Positions 13,688 through 19,722 of a stretch of DNA of 19,722 bases are shown here, piece by piece. This DNA is from SZUA-229 sp036567985 (GTDB lineage Bacteria; Pseudomonadota; Gammaproteobacteria; SZUA-229). The translations under genes and the position numbers were made by a program. Position 1 is the first letter of the stretch; each line of letters starts with the position of its first letter. Under the pieces are notes generated by a model that saw nothing but the letters and a program-made list of their open reading frames with translations, was not told the DNA's origin and searched no databases. The stretch is from the NCBI GenBank assembly GCA_036567985.1, contig DATCTK010000054.1, positions 1 to 19,722 of the forward strand. The letters are read 5' to 3'.

Positions 13688-13715
13688 GGGCGGTCAATTC
13701 TACCTTAAACCGCCC
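13688..13715. promoter_or_regulatory. Inverted repeat over candidate rnfA promoter
   Basis: GGGCGGT (13688-13694) and ACCGCCC (13709-13715) form a perfect 7-bp inverted repeat about 40-65 bp upstream of rnfA. On the minus strand the centre contains TAGAAT, a good -10 hexamer; the matching -35 is poor. It could be an operator for a repressor of the rnf-nth operon, or a 5' hairpin. Confidence 0.4.
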
Positions 13716-13903
13716 GTTTTCGCGTCAGTTTCATACCTGGATATTCTAAATATCGTGAAATTCTTATATAGAGCAATTAGCGACAAACCGCAATTTCCCC
13801 TGTTATTAATGCTTTTATTGCTGTCAGCGGATAGAAGGTATTGATCTACCCTGTAAAATTTGAGTTAATAAACACTTCTTTTTCCCGCTCGTATGATGCG
13901 CTT

Positions 13904-14012
13904 GTGGCAAAGCCATCATTTTCCTCAAGGAAACGATTTGTCGGGTCAAACATTTTAAGCATAGCGTGGAAGCCGTCATGTACGGGGCCGGCAAATTTGC
14001 CGGCTTTTTTTA
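13904..14012 (+). ncRNA. Candidate small RNA antisense-side of rnf promoter region
   Basis: A plus-strand terminator at 13987-14012 has no plus-strand gene before it. About 90-95 bp upstream is a -10-like TATGAT (13892-13897), giving a transcript of roughly 110 nt. It would contain successive hairpins: TGGC-AAA-GCCA, TTTCC-TCAA-GGAAA (13919-13932), CCGT-CATGT-ACGG, and the terminator. No -35 stands out. I do not recognise a known riboswitch or RNA family. The 5' end is a guess; the terminator is solid. Confidence 0.5.
13987..14012 (+). terminator. Strong plus-strand intrinsic terminator
   Basis: GCCGGCAAA pairs perfectly with TTTGCCGGC (13987-14004) and is followed by seven T's. On the minus strand the hairpin is followed by CCCGTAC rather than T's, so it serves plus-strand transcription, although the only genes nearby are on the minus strand. 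Confidence 0.9.
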
Positions 14013-14042
14013 TGCCTGTTCATAAAAAAACACACCCGTCCG

Positions 14043-14447
14043 CTAATCAAACTCCACCAGTCCCTTGAGTACCATATCGGTAAAACTCACCATGCCGATA
14101 ATGTGCTCGTTTTCAATTACCGGTACCCGTGCCAGGCCGAACTGTTCAAATAAACGCGCACAGTAGCGGATGTCCATATCGGCTTTTACTGAAATCACCG
14201 GCTTGCTCATAATCTCGTAAATATTTACCCGGTGTGGCGAGCGGTCTTTGGCGAGAACCTGCTTGGCAATATCCGACAGCACCACTATGCCATATTCGTC
14301 ATTGTCATTGCGCTTCTGCACAATAAGTGCCTTGGTTTCCACATAGCGCATCTTGTTCAGTGCTTCCATTACCGTCATCTTGCCATCGACTATGTCAACC
14401 CGGGTTTTCATTACATCTCGGACGCGAATGGTTTTTTTATTACTCAC
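14043..14447 (-). CDS. Twin CBS-domain protein
   Basis: A 134-aa protein consisting almost only of two CBS domains: about residues 8-62 (VRDVMKTRVDIVDGKMTVME to GIVVLSDIAKQVL) and about 74-130 (IYEIMSKPVISVKADMDIRY to GMVSFTDMVLKG). Such Bateman modules bind adenine nucleotides and often gate transporters. It starts at GTG 14447, overlapping the PII-like stop by 4 nt (GTGA), with GGAGGA upstream. As the last gene of the DUF1538 operon it is likely a nucleotide-sensing soluble partner of the membrane proteins. The ligand is unknown. Confidence 0.92.
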   Translation of the reverse strand: MSNKKTIRVRDVMKTRVDIVDGKMTVMEALNKMRYVETKALIVQKRNDNDEYGIVVLSDIAKQVLAKDRSPHRVNIYEIMSKPVISVKADMDIRYCARLFEQFGLARVPVIENEHIIGMVSFTDMVLKGLVEFD

Positions 14448-14794
14448 AGTTCATCCTCCATTACCGATACCAGCTGTTCTACCTGATGTGCCACACCGAC
14501 CGCATCTTCCACATCAATCTGGATTGCGATGCCGGTGCCGGGGCCATTGTCAAACTGGCCGATTTCGCTGATGGTTTCCAGAATATGGCGGCTCAGGTGT
14601 TCTTCAACCAGAAACAGCAACACATCCCGTTGCGTTTCCAGTGACAGGCCAAAAAAGGTTTTGCTTTTATTGATGCCTTCACCCCGTGCGTGACTGATAA
14701 TGGTGGCGCCGGTGGCACCGGCTTCCCGTGCCGACTGCATCACGCTTTCGGTGATCGAGTCCTCGACGAAAGCAATAATTAATTTAAAGTGCAT
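14444..14794 (-). CDS. P-II-like signal transduction protein
   Basis: A 116-aa protein with the PII core: LIIAFVEDSITESVMQSARE, then GATGATIISHARGEG, then a region where the T-loop would lie and VLLFLVEEHLSRHILETI. The C-terminal PGTGIAIQIDVEDAVGV resembles the nucleotide-binding end of GlnB. The T-loop region NKSKTFFGLSLETQRD is atypical and lacks the canonical uridylylated Tyr51 context, so it is a PII-like paralogue rather than GlnB or GlnK. GAGGG lies 7 nt before the ATG. Sitting between the DUF1538 genes and the CBS gene, it probably binds to and regulates the membrane proteins. Confidence 0.85.
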   Translation of the reverse strand: MHFKLIIAFVEDSITESVMQSAREAGATGATIISHARGEGINKSKTFFGLSLETQRDVLLFLVEEHLSRHILETISEIGQFDNGPGTGIAIQIDVEDAVGVAHQVEQLVSVMEDEL

Positions 14795-14815
14795 ACAGTG
14801 TCCCTCTGGTTGGAG

Positions 14816-15577
14816 TTAATGCCGGGCACGAAAGGCCGCCAGTTGTGCATAGGCCATTACGGTGATTATGGGAAATAAACTGGCAAAGGCGATCAGGCCA
14901 AAGCCATCGATTAATGCATTACGTCCCGGCACCGATTCCGCCAGCCCCAGCCCCAGTGCGGTGACCAGTGGCACGGTGACGGTGGAGGTGGTAACCCCAC
15001 CGGAATCATAGGCCAGGGGTACAATCATGCGCGGTGCAAAAAAGGTCTGTAGCACCACAATCAGGTAACCGCTGATAATAAAATAGTGCAGCGGCAGGCC
15101 GGTGATAATGCGGTAACTGCCCAGTGAAATACCCAGTGCCACGCCCAGCGCCACCGCAGTGCGTAAGCCCTGCACACTGATGGTTCCCGCAGACACCTGG
15201 TTGGCCTTGATCGCCACCGCAATCAAGGCCGGTTCGGCCACGGTGGTGCTGAAGCCGATGGCAAAGGCGAATAGATACACCCAGTAATAATCCTGCCAGT
15301 GCAGGCTGCGCAGTGCCTGTTCACTGCTGAGAATAAACGCCGGGCTGGTTAACTGTTCCGCCATAATGCGGCCCAGCGGAAACAGTGCTTTTTCCAGACC
15401 AAGTAAAAACAGTGACAGGCCAATCACTACATACACAAAACCCACCAGTACGCGATGTAGATTGGCAATTCGGCGGCGAATAACCAGCAGCTGAAAAAAG
15501 AAAATAATCAGTACAATGGGCAGCACATCATACACGGTGAGATACAGGCTGTGGGTGATCTCCGATAGCAGTTCCAT
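14816..15577 (-). CDS. DUF1538 membrane protein (second of pair)
   Basis: A 253-aa polytopic membrane protein. It shares with the adjacent DUF1538 gene the motifs FAIGFSTTVAEPALIAVAIK and YDSGGVTTSTVTVPLVTALG, then DGFGLIAFASLFPII near the C-terminus. The re-entrant-looking polar patches TTVAEPAL and DSGGVTTS within membrane segments suggest a transport or channel path. Many DUF1538 proteins are one chain with two such domains; here they are separate genes. Its ATG overlaps the stop of the first gene by 1 nt (TAATG), implying equal, coupled synthesis and a heteromeric complex. The substrate is unknown. Confidence 0.9.
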   Translation of the reverse strand: MELLSEITHSLYLTVYDVLPIVLIIFFFQLLVIRRRIANLHRVLVGFVYVVIGLSLFLLGLEKALFPLGRIMAEQLTSPAFILSSEQALRSLHWQDYYWVYLFAFAIGFSTTVAEPALIAVAIKANQVSAGTISVQGLRTAVALGVALGISLGSYRIITGLPLHYFIISGYLIVVLQTFFAPRMIVPLAYDSGGVTTSTVTVPLVTALGLGLAESVPGRNALIDGFGLIAFASLFPIITVMAYAQLAAFRARH

Positions 15578-16311
15578 TACACCAGCATCCCGAAACCCAT
15601 AACAAAAATAATCGGTGTTAAGGAGGCAAAGGCAATCAGCCCGAAACCGTCAACCAGTGGACTGCGGCCTTCAATGGAGGAGGCAAGCCCCACGCCCAGG
15701 GCAGTCGCCAGCGGCACGGTAATGGTGGAGGTGGTGACGCCGCCCGAGTCATAGGCAATGCCGATAATTTCCTCAGGTGCAACGGCGGTCATTGCCACGA
15801 CCAGCAGATAGCCGCCCATGATCATGTAGTGTATCGACCAGCCGCGCAGAATGCGCAACACGCCAATCACAATCGCCAGGCCCACTGAAACTGCTACGGT
15901 GTAACGTAAGCTGGTTGCATAGCTGTGGCGGGCATCGGTACTTTGTTCAATGAAGCCGGCAGTGGCAGCCACTGTGGCGGCTTCCTTGCTCACTGCAATC
16001 AGTGCCGGCTCGGCCACGGTAGTGCCAAAGCCAAGTGCAAAGGCAAACAGCAGTAACCAGCCAACACTGCCCTTGCGGGCAAAGGCATGTGCCATGCTGT
16101 CGCCAATGGGAAACAGGCTCATATTCAGGCCGTAGATAAAAAAGGTAAGGCCCAGAACGACAAAAAATGTGCCGATAAGAATCTCGATAAAGCTGGGAAT
16201 CGGTTGCTGCAGCACAAACAGCTGAAAAAAGGCAATCACCAGAATAATCGGCAGCAGGTCGCGCAGACTGTCGCCCATTGATTTTAACAGTGCAAAAAAT
16301 GCCTGGTTCAA
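15577..16311 (-). CDS. DUF1538 membrane protein (first of pair)
   Basis: A 244-aa polytopic membrane protein, the first gene of the DUF1538-DUF1538-PII-CBS operon. It has LLPIILVIAFFQLFVL at the N-terminus, FALGFGTTVAEPALIAVSKE in the middle, and AYDSGGVTTSTITVPLATAL and DGFGLIAFASLTPIIF near the end. These are close matches to the partner protein, indicating an ancient duplication. The start is TTG at 16311 with GAGG 6 nt upstream; the next Met (residue 12) would cut the first helix region. It has no known substrate. Confidence 0.9.
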   Translation of the reverse strand: MNQAFFALLKSMGDSLRDLLPIILVIAFFQLFVLQQPIPSFIEILIGTFFVVLGLTFFIYGLNMSLFPIGDSMAHAFARKGSVGWLLLFAFALGFGTTVAEPALIAVSKEAATVAATAGFIEQSTDARHSYATSLRYTVAVSVGLAIVIGVLRILRGWSIHYMIMGGYLLVVAMTAVAPEEIIGIAYDSGGVTTSTITVPLATALGVGLASSIEGRSPLVDGFGLIAFASLTPIIFVMGFGMLV

Positions 16312-16409
16312 ATAACACCTCTGAAATAAACAAATACTGTTTTGTGCTACACGGAATTGAATTTAGCCGCTAGCAAATGCTCGGCAGGCCAGATGATTTT
16401 TAAATCGGC

Positions 16410-17369
16410 TTAAGGCTTCTGCGCACGGCAGATATCCGGCCTTAATTCCATTGGCAGGCTGCCCTTGAGGCAGTTCCACACTACGTGACCTTTTAGTGTA
16501 TTGGGGGTAAATATCAGGGTATGTTCTGTGCCGCCGCCTGCATTGGCGCGCAGGGTGACGGTGATCAACGCATTGTCACTGATCTCGATGGATTTGATTG
16601 AGCGATTACTGATATTTTTATCCAGCCCTGCATCGATATTCTGGTTGGGCCAGAAATTGGTGCGGTTGATAAACTCGGTGACCTGGTTGCGCGTGGCAAA
16701 GGCCAGTTCAAGATCATTGCTTATCTGACGGCGTTGTTCAAACTGCTGGTAATAGGGCAGGGCAAGAAAACCCGCTGCCAGTAGAATAATGATCAGCGCC
16801 ACGGCCTTGATGCTTCTAGAGCGATTGACCGATGACTTTTGTGCCAGTGGGTCATAACCACAGTGCACACATATTGAATCAGCACTGGCGCGAATGGTGC
16901 CACAGTCGGGACAGAAATTTTCCGGTTTGATCTCATCGAGTATTTTATTGTTACCGTTTTTATCGCGGCTGCTTTCTATCGGTTGCATCGACAGGTCCAG
17001 CTTGCTCTGCTGCTGGCCGAGTAAGTCTGCGCCGGGTCGAGTCGGGTCACCCAGCGGAATACCGGCGGACCGGGTTTTTATTTCCTCAATTTCCGGCAGT
17101 GCAGTGTCTTCCTCGTCGGCTTCTTCTTCAATGCGGCAGTCGGCCCCGGCCTGGGCGATTGCGCGATGGTATTTTTCTGCGGTCTGTCTGTCGATCTTCT
17201 GTTTGATCACAAACTGGTCTTTCTGCAAAATGCCGCGGGCTTTTTCTTCTGATATTTTGAACAGTTTGCTCAGGTTTGTGACCAGGCTGCTCGTCTGTTC
17301 TGCATCCAGTGCCGGGTTATTGATAATGATGACGCTGTAGCGTTTGTTATTCATTATTGATTTTTCCAT
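16410..17369 (-). CDS. Zinc-ribbon / pilin-like membrane fusion protein
   Basis: A 319-aa protein in four parts. Residues about 11-81 (YSVIIINNPAL to GADCRIEEE) look like a small L7/L12-C-like or ClpS-like domain. A flexible acidic linker follows. C153-PD-C156 and C167-VH-C170 form a zinc ribbon. Residues about 188-207 are one membrane helix. The rest (211-316) resembles a type IV pilin: LPYYQQFEQRRQISNDLELA parallels the pilin helix, then TNFWPNQNIDAGL and a W-N-C300 to P-D-I-C314 pair like the pilin disulfide loop. There is no prepilin peptidase site, so it is not an ordinary pilin; the pilin-like part would be periplasmic. ATG at 17369 or 17354 are both possible. The role is unknown. Confidence 0.78.
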   Translation of the reverse strand: MEKSIMNNKRYSVIIINNPALDAEQTSSLVTNLSKLFKISEEKARGILQKDQFVIKQKIDRQTAEKYHRAIAQAGADCRIEEEADEEDTALPEIEEIKTRSAGIPLGDPTRPGADLLGQQQSKLDLSMQPIESSRDKNGNNKILDEIKPENFCPDCGTIRASADSICVHCGYDPLAQKSSVNRSRSIKAVALIIILLAAGFLALPYYQQFEQRRQISNDLELAFATRNQVTEFINRTNFWPNQNIDAGLDKNISNRSIKSIEISDNALITVTLRANAGGGTEHTLIFTPNTLKGHVVWNCLKGSLPMELRPDICRAQKP

Positions 17370-17371
17370 AG

Positions 17372-17400
17372 ACGGCACTCGCCCTGAATGGGCATGCCGT
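17372..17400 (-). promoter_or_regulatory. 5' UTR hairpin at the zinc-ribbon gene start
   Basis: ACGGCA/TGCCGT and inner GCCC/GGGC pair around a 5-nt loop, ending 2 bp upstream of the ATG at 17369. In the mRNA it would cover the ribosome-binding region for that start and could modulate translation, or favour the ATG at 17354. Confidence 0.4.
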
Positions 17401-17538
17401 TGTCGACTATTTTTATTATTAGATAACAGTGTTGCCCAGAGATGGGCAAAAGACAAGTAGACAGCGCACGAGGGTTTGAATGAAGCAGGCGGCCGGGTGG
17501 TGTTTCAGCCACAGATATGGACGCCTGCTGCAATAGAG

Positions 17539-17561
17539 CCCGGCATTGTTACTGTGCCGGG
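17539..17561 (-). terminator. Hairpin after purD, possible terminator
   Basis: CCCGGCA (17539-17545) and TGCCGGG (17555-17561) form a 7-bp GC-rich stem with a 9-nt loop, 10 bp after the purD stop. The T-tract on the minus strand is poor, so it may be a weak terminator or Rho-assisted end. Confidence 0.5.
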
Positions 17562-17570
17562 AGCTGTTGG

Positions 17571-18842
17571 TTACAGTGCTTTAAAGCCGATGTCCCTGCG
17601 GTAATACATATTGTCCCAGCTGATCTTGCTGACCAGCGAATAGGCGGTCTGCTGTGCTTCTGCCAGGGTGTAACCCATGCCGCAGGCGCAGAGTACACGG
17701 CCACCCATGGTCACCACCTTGCCGTCCTGGATTGCAGTACCGGCATGGAACACCTTGCTGTTTTCATTCTCGCTGCCAATCAGTCCGCTGATTTCATCGC
17801 CCTTGTGGTAGCTGTCAGGGTAACCGCCGGCGGCGAGCACCACGCCCAGTGCAAAACGCGGGTCCCACTGGATGCTCTTTTCGTCCAGTGTCTGTTGCGT
17901 GGCCGCCAGGCACAGTTCAACCAGGTCGGATTTAAGTCGCATCATAATCGGCTGGGTTTCCGGGTCGCCAAAGCGCACATTGTATTCCAGTACCTTGGCC
18001 TGGCCGCTGCTGTTGATCATCAGCCCGGCGTATAAAAAGCCGCTAAACGGGGTGCCTTCTTTGGCCATGCCATCCACCGTGGGTCGAATCACTTCATCAA
18101 TTACCCGCTGGTGAATCTCGTCGGTGACCACCGGCGCCGGGGAGTAGGCGCCCATGCCGCCGGTGTTGGGGCCCTTGTCGCCATCATCCCGCGCCTTGTG
18201 ATCCTGCGAGGTGGCCATGGGCAGAATATTTTTGCCATCGACCATGCAGATAAAGCTGGCTTCCTCGCCCTGCAGAAATTCCTCAATCACCACCCGAGCG
18301 CCCGCATCACCGAAGCTATTGCCTGAGAGCATGTCCTTCACAGCCGCAATGGCTTCATCTTCGGTCTGTGCCAGAATCACGCCCTTGCCTGCGGCCAGGC
18401 CATCGGCCTTGATCACAATCGGTGCGCCCTGCTGTTTGATATAGGTAATGGCTTCAGCTTCGTCTGTGAAGTTGCCGTAGGCGGCGGTGGGAATCTTGTG
18501 CCGTGCGAGGAAATCCTTGGTAAAGGCCTTGGAGCCTTCCAGTTGTGCAGCGCCACGGCTGGGGCCGAAGATTTTCAGACCGGCCGCCTGAAATTCATCC
18601 ACTATGCCTTTTACCAGCGGTGCTTCCGGGCCAACGATGGTCAGTCCGATGTCATTCTGCAGTGCAAAGGCGCGCAGCGCGTCTATGTCCTCGGCGCTGA
18701 TATCGACATTGTGAAGATTATCCTCCAGCGCGGTACCGGCATTGCCCGGTGCAACATAGACCGTGTCGGCCAGTTCTGATTTGGCGGCCTTCCAGGCCAG
18801 TGCATGTTCGCGGCCACCGCCGCCGATAATTAATATATTCAT
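17571..18842 (-). CDS. purD: Phosphoribosylamine--glycine ligase (GAR synthetase)
   Basis: Full-length 423-aa cytoplasmic enzyme for step 2 of de novo purine synthesis: phosphoribosylamine + glycine + ATP to GAR. It shows the N-terminal dinucleotide-like NILIIGGGGREHALAWK, then the ATP-grasp IVIKADGLAAGKGVILA. GEEASFICMVDG and PNTGGMGAYSPAP follow, then the metal/ATP site LEYNVRFGDPETQ. AGGA lies 7 nt before the ATG. It follows purH by 30 nt on the same strand, the usual purHD arrangement. Confidence 0.98.
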   Translation of the reverse strand: MNILIIGGGGREHALAWKAAKSELADTVYVAPGNAGTALEDNLHNVDISAEDIDALRAFALQNDIGLTIVGPEAPLVKGIVDEFQAAGLKIFGPSRGAAQLEGSKAFTKDFLARHKIPTAAYGNFTDEAEAITYIKQQGAPIVIKADGLAAGKGVILAQTEDEAIAAVKDMLSGNSFGDAGARVVIEEFLQGEEASFICMVDGKNILPMATSQDHKARDDGDKGPNTGGMGAYSPAPVVTDEIHQRVIDEVIRPTVDGMAKEGTPFSGFLYAGLMINSSGQAKVLEYNVRFGDPETQPIMMRLKSDLVELCLAATQQTLDEKSIQWDPRFALGVVLAAGGYPDSYHKGDEISGLIGSENENSKVFHAGTAIQDGKVVTMGGRVLCACGMGYTLAEAQQTAYSLVSKISWDNMYYRRDIGFKAL

Positions 18843-18872
18843 CCGGGCTTCCTGTCGAGTTGTGTGGCTGGT

Positions 18873-19722
18873 TTAGTGACGGAAATGGCGCATGCTGGTA
18901 AATACCATCGCCATGCCGTGTTCATTGGCTGCGGCAATCACCTCGTCGTCGCGCATTGAGCCGCCGGGCTGGATTACCGCAGTGATACCCGCTTCGTGGG
19001 CTGCATCTATGCCGTCACGGAAGGGGAAGAAGGCATCGGAAGCCATTACCGAGCCGGCCACCTGCAGGTTTTCATCGGCGGCTTTAATACCGGCGATTTT
19101 AGCGGAGTAGACGCGGCTCATCTGGCCGGCGCCCACACCGATGGTCATGCGGTTCTTCACATAGACAATAGCATTGGATTTAACAAATTTGGCCACTTTC
19201 CATGCAAACAGCAGGTCGCGCATCTCCTCCTCGCTGGGCACTTTTTCCGTAACCACCTGCAGGTCGTTGATATCGACCATGCCCAGATCACGATCCTGTA
19301 CCAGTAAACCGCCATTAATGCGTTTAAAGTCAAGGCCGGGCACCGCCTCGCCCCATTCTCCACAGGCCAGTACGCGTACATTTTTCTTTTCGGCCAGTAC
19401 CGCACTGGCGGCATCGCTGACCGAGGGTGCGATAATCACTTCGACAAACTGGCGCTTGATAATTTCCGCCGCCACATCTTCTTCCAGTGGACGGTTAAAG
19501 GCAATAATGCCGCCGAAGGCCGAAGTCGGGTCGGTTTTATAAGCGGCGTCATAGGCGCCCATCAGGTCATCGGCCACGGCCACACCGCAGGGGTTGGCAT
19601 GCTTGACGATCACACAGGCGGGTTCGGCAAAGGATTTCACGCATTCCAGTGCCGCATCTGTGTCCGCCACATTGTTATAGGACAGCTCCTTGCCCTGCAG
19701 CTGCTTCGCGCTGGCCACCGAG
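18873..19722 (-). CDS. purH: Bifunctional AICAR transformylase/IMP cyclohydrolase, C-terminal part
   Basis: The last 282 residues or so of PurH (about 525 aa usual) are present; the gene continues past the right edge in the same frame. The part seen is most of the AICAR formyltransferase domain: QGKELSYNNVADTDAALEC, the catalytic VIVKHANPCGVA with the Lys-His pair, TSAFGGIIAFNRPL, SNAIVYVKN, GAGQMSRV and the C-terminal FTSMRHFRH. It catalyses the last two steps to IMP. The N-terminal cyclohydrolase domain is outside the window. Confidence 0.97.
   Translation of the reverse strand, partial: SVASAKQLQGKELSYNNVADTDAALECVKSFAEPACVIVKHANPCGVAVADDLMGAYDAAYKTDPTSAFGGIIAFNRPLEEDVAAEIIKRQFVEVIIAPSVSDAASAVLAEKKNVRVLACGEWGEAVPGLDFKRINGGLLVQDRDLGMVDINDLQVVTEKVPSEEEMRDLLFAWKVAKFVKSNAIVYVKNRMTIGVGAGQMSRVYSAKIAGIKAADENLQVAGSVMASDAFFPFRDGIDAAHEAGITAVIQPGGSMRDDEVIAAANEHGMAMVFTSMRHFRH

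Noticed and set aside
13841..14068. 75-codon plus-strand frame in the rnfA upstream region.
   Set aside because: It runs through the perfect terminator hairpin at 13987-14012, has no ribosome-binding site and its sequence is not protein-like.
1..19722. Search for tRNA, rRNA, CRISPR arrays, insertion sequences and known riboswitches.
   Set aside because: No clover-leaf sequences, regularly spaced repeats, transposase genes or recognisable aptamers were seen by eye; a software scan was not possible.

Overview
The window reads as chromosome of a gammaproteobacterium, probably free-living or marine. The evidence is a rnfABCDGE-nth cluster in the order of E. coli rsx-nth, a purH-purD pair, a YadG-type ABC ATPase and a DUF1841 gene. 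Most of the sequence is moderately GC-rich, densely coded and mainly on the minus strand. No tRNA, rRNA, CRISPR array, transposase or integrase was seen.

Layout. 1-2.1 kb: the 5' part of a YadG-like ABC ATPase gene (minus) diverges from a TetR-family regulator gene (plus), with two short palindromes between them; then a conserved hypothetical gene and a small HMA-like gene. 2.2-3.7 kb: a membrane-anchored, stand-alone glutamate-synthase-like FMN/Fe-S protein. 3.7-6.7 kb: an AT-richer, plus-strand accessory island. It holds a DUF6998 gene with a PD-(D/E)xK-like signature, a broken DUF4160 gene overlapping an intact DUF2442 gene, a Cys-rich lipoprotein, a HEPN-like protein and two large hairpins. 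Stop codons that overlap TAACAA and a GCGTTATAC box suggest, without proving, decayed integron gene cassettes. 6.8-7.2 kb: a small secreted peptide with EGKCG repeats, resembling the HvfA-type precursors of copper-binding oxazolone/thioamide RiPPs, with no maturation enzymes beside it.

7.3-13.7 kb: rnfA-B-C-D-G-E, nth and a DUF1841 gene, tightly packed on the minus strand and very likely one operon. Rnf is a membrane complex exchanging electrons between NADH and ferredoxin, coupled to an ion gradient; endonuclease III (Nth) is an Fe-S DNA repair enzyme. The rnfA upstream region also carries a strong plus-strand terminator with no plus-strand gene before it, pointing to a small RNA of about 110 nt.

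14.0-16.3 kb: a compact minus-strand operon of two DUF1538 membrane proteins, a PII-like protein and a twin-CBS protein, with junctions overlapping by 1 and 4 nt. It looks like a membrane transport system gated by nucleotide-sensing soluble partners and is the best candidate here for an undescribed system. 16.4-17.4 kb: an unusual protein joining an L7/L12-like domain, a zinc ribbon, a membrane helix and a pilin-like domain. 17.5-19.7 kb: purD and the 3' half of purH for de novo purine synthesis.
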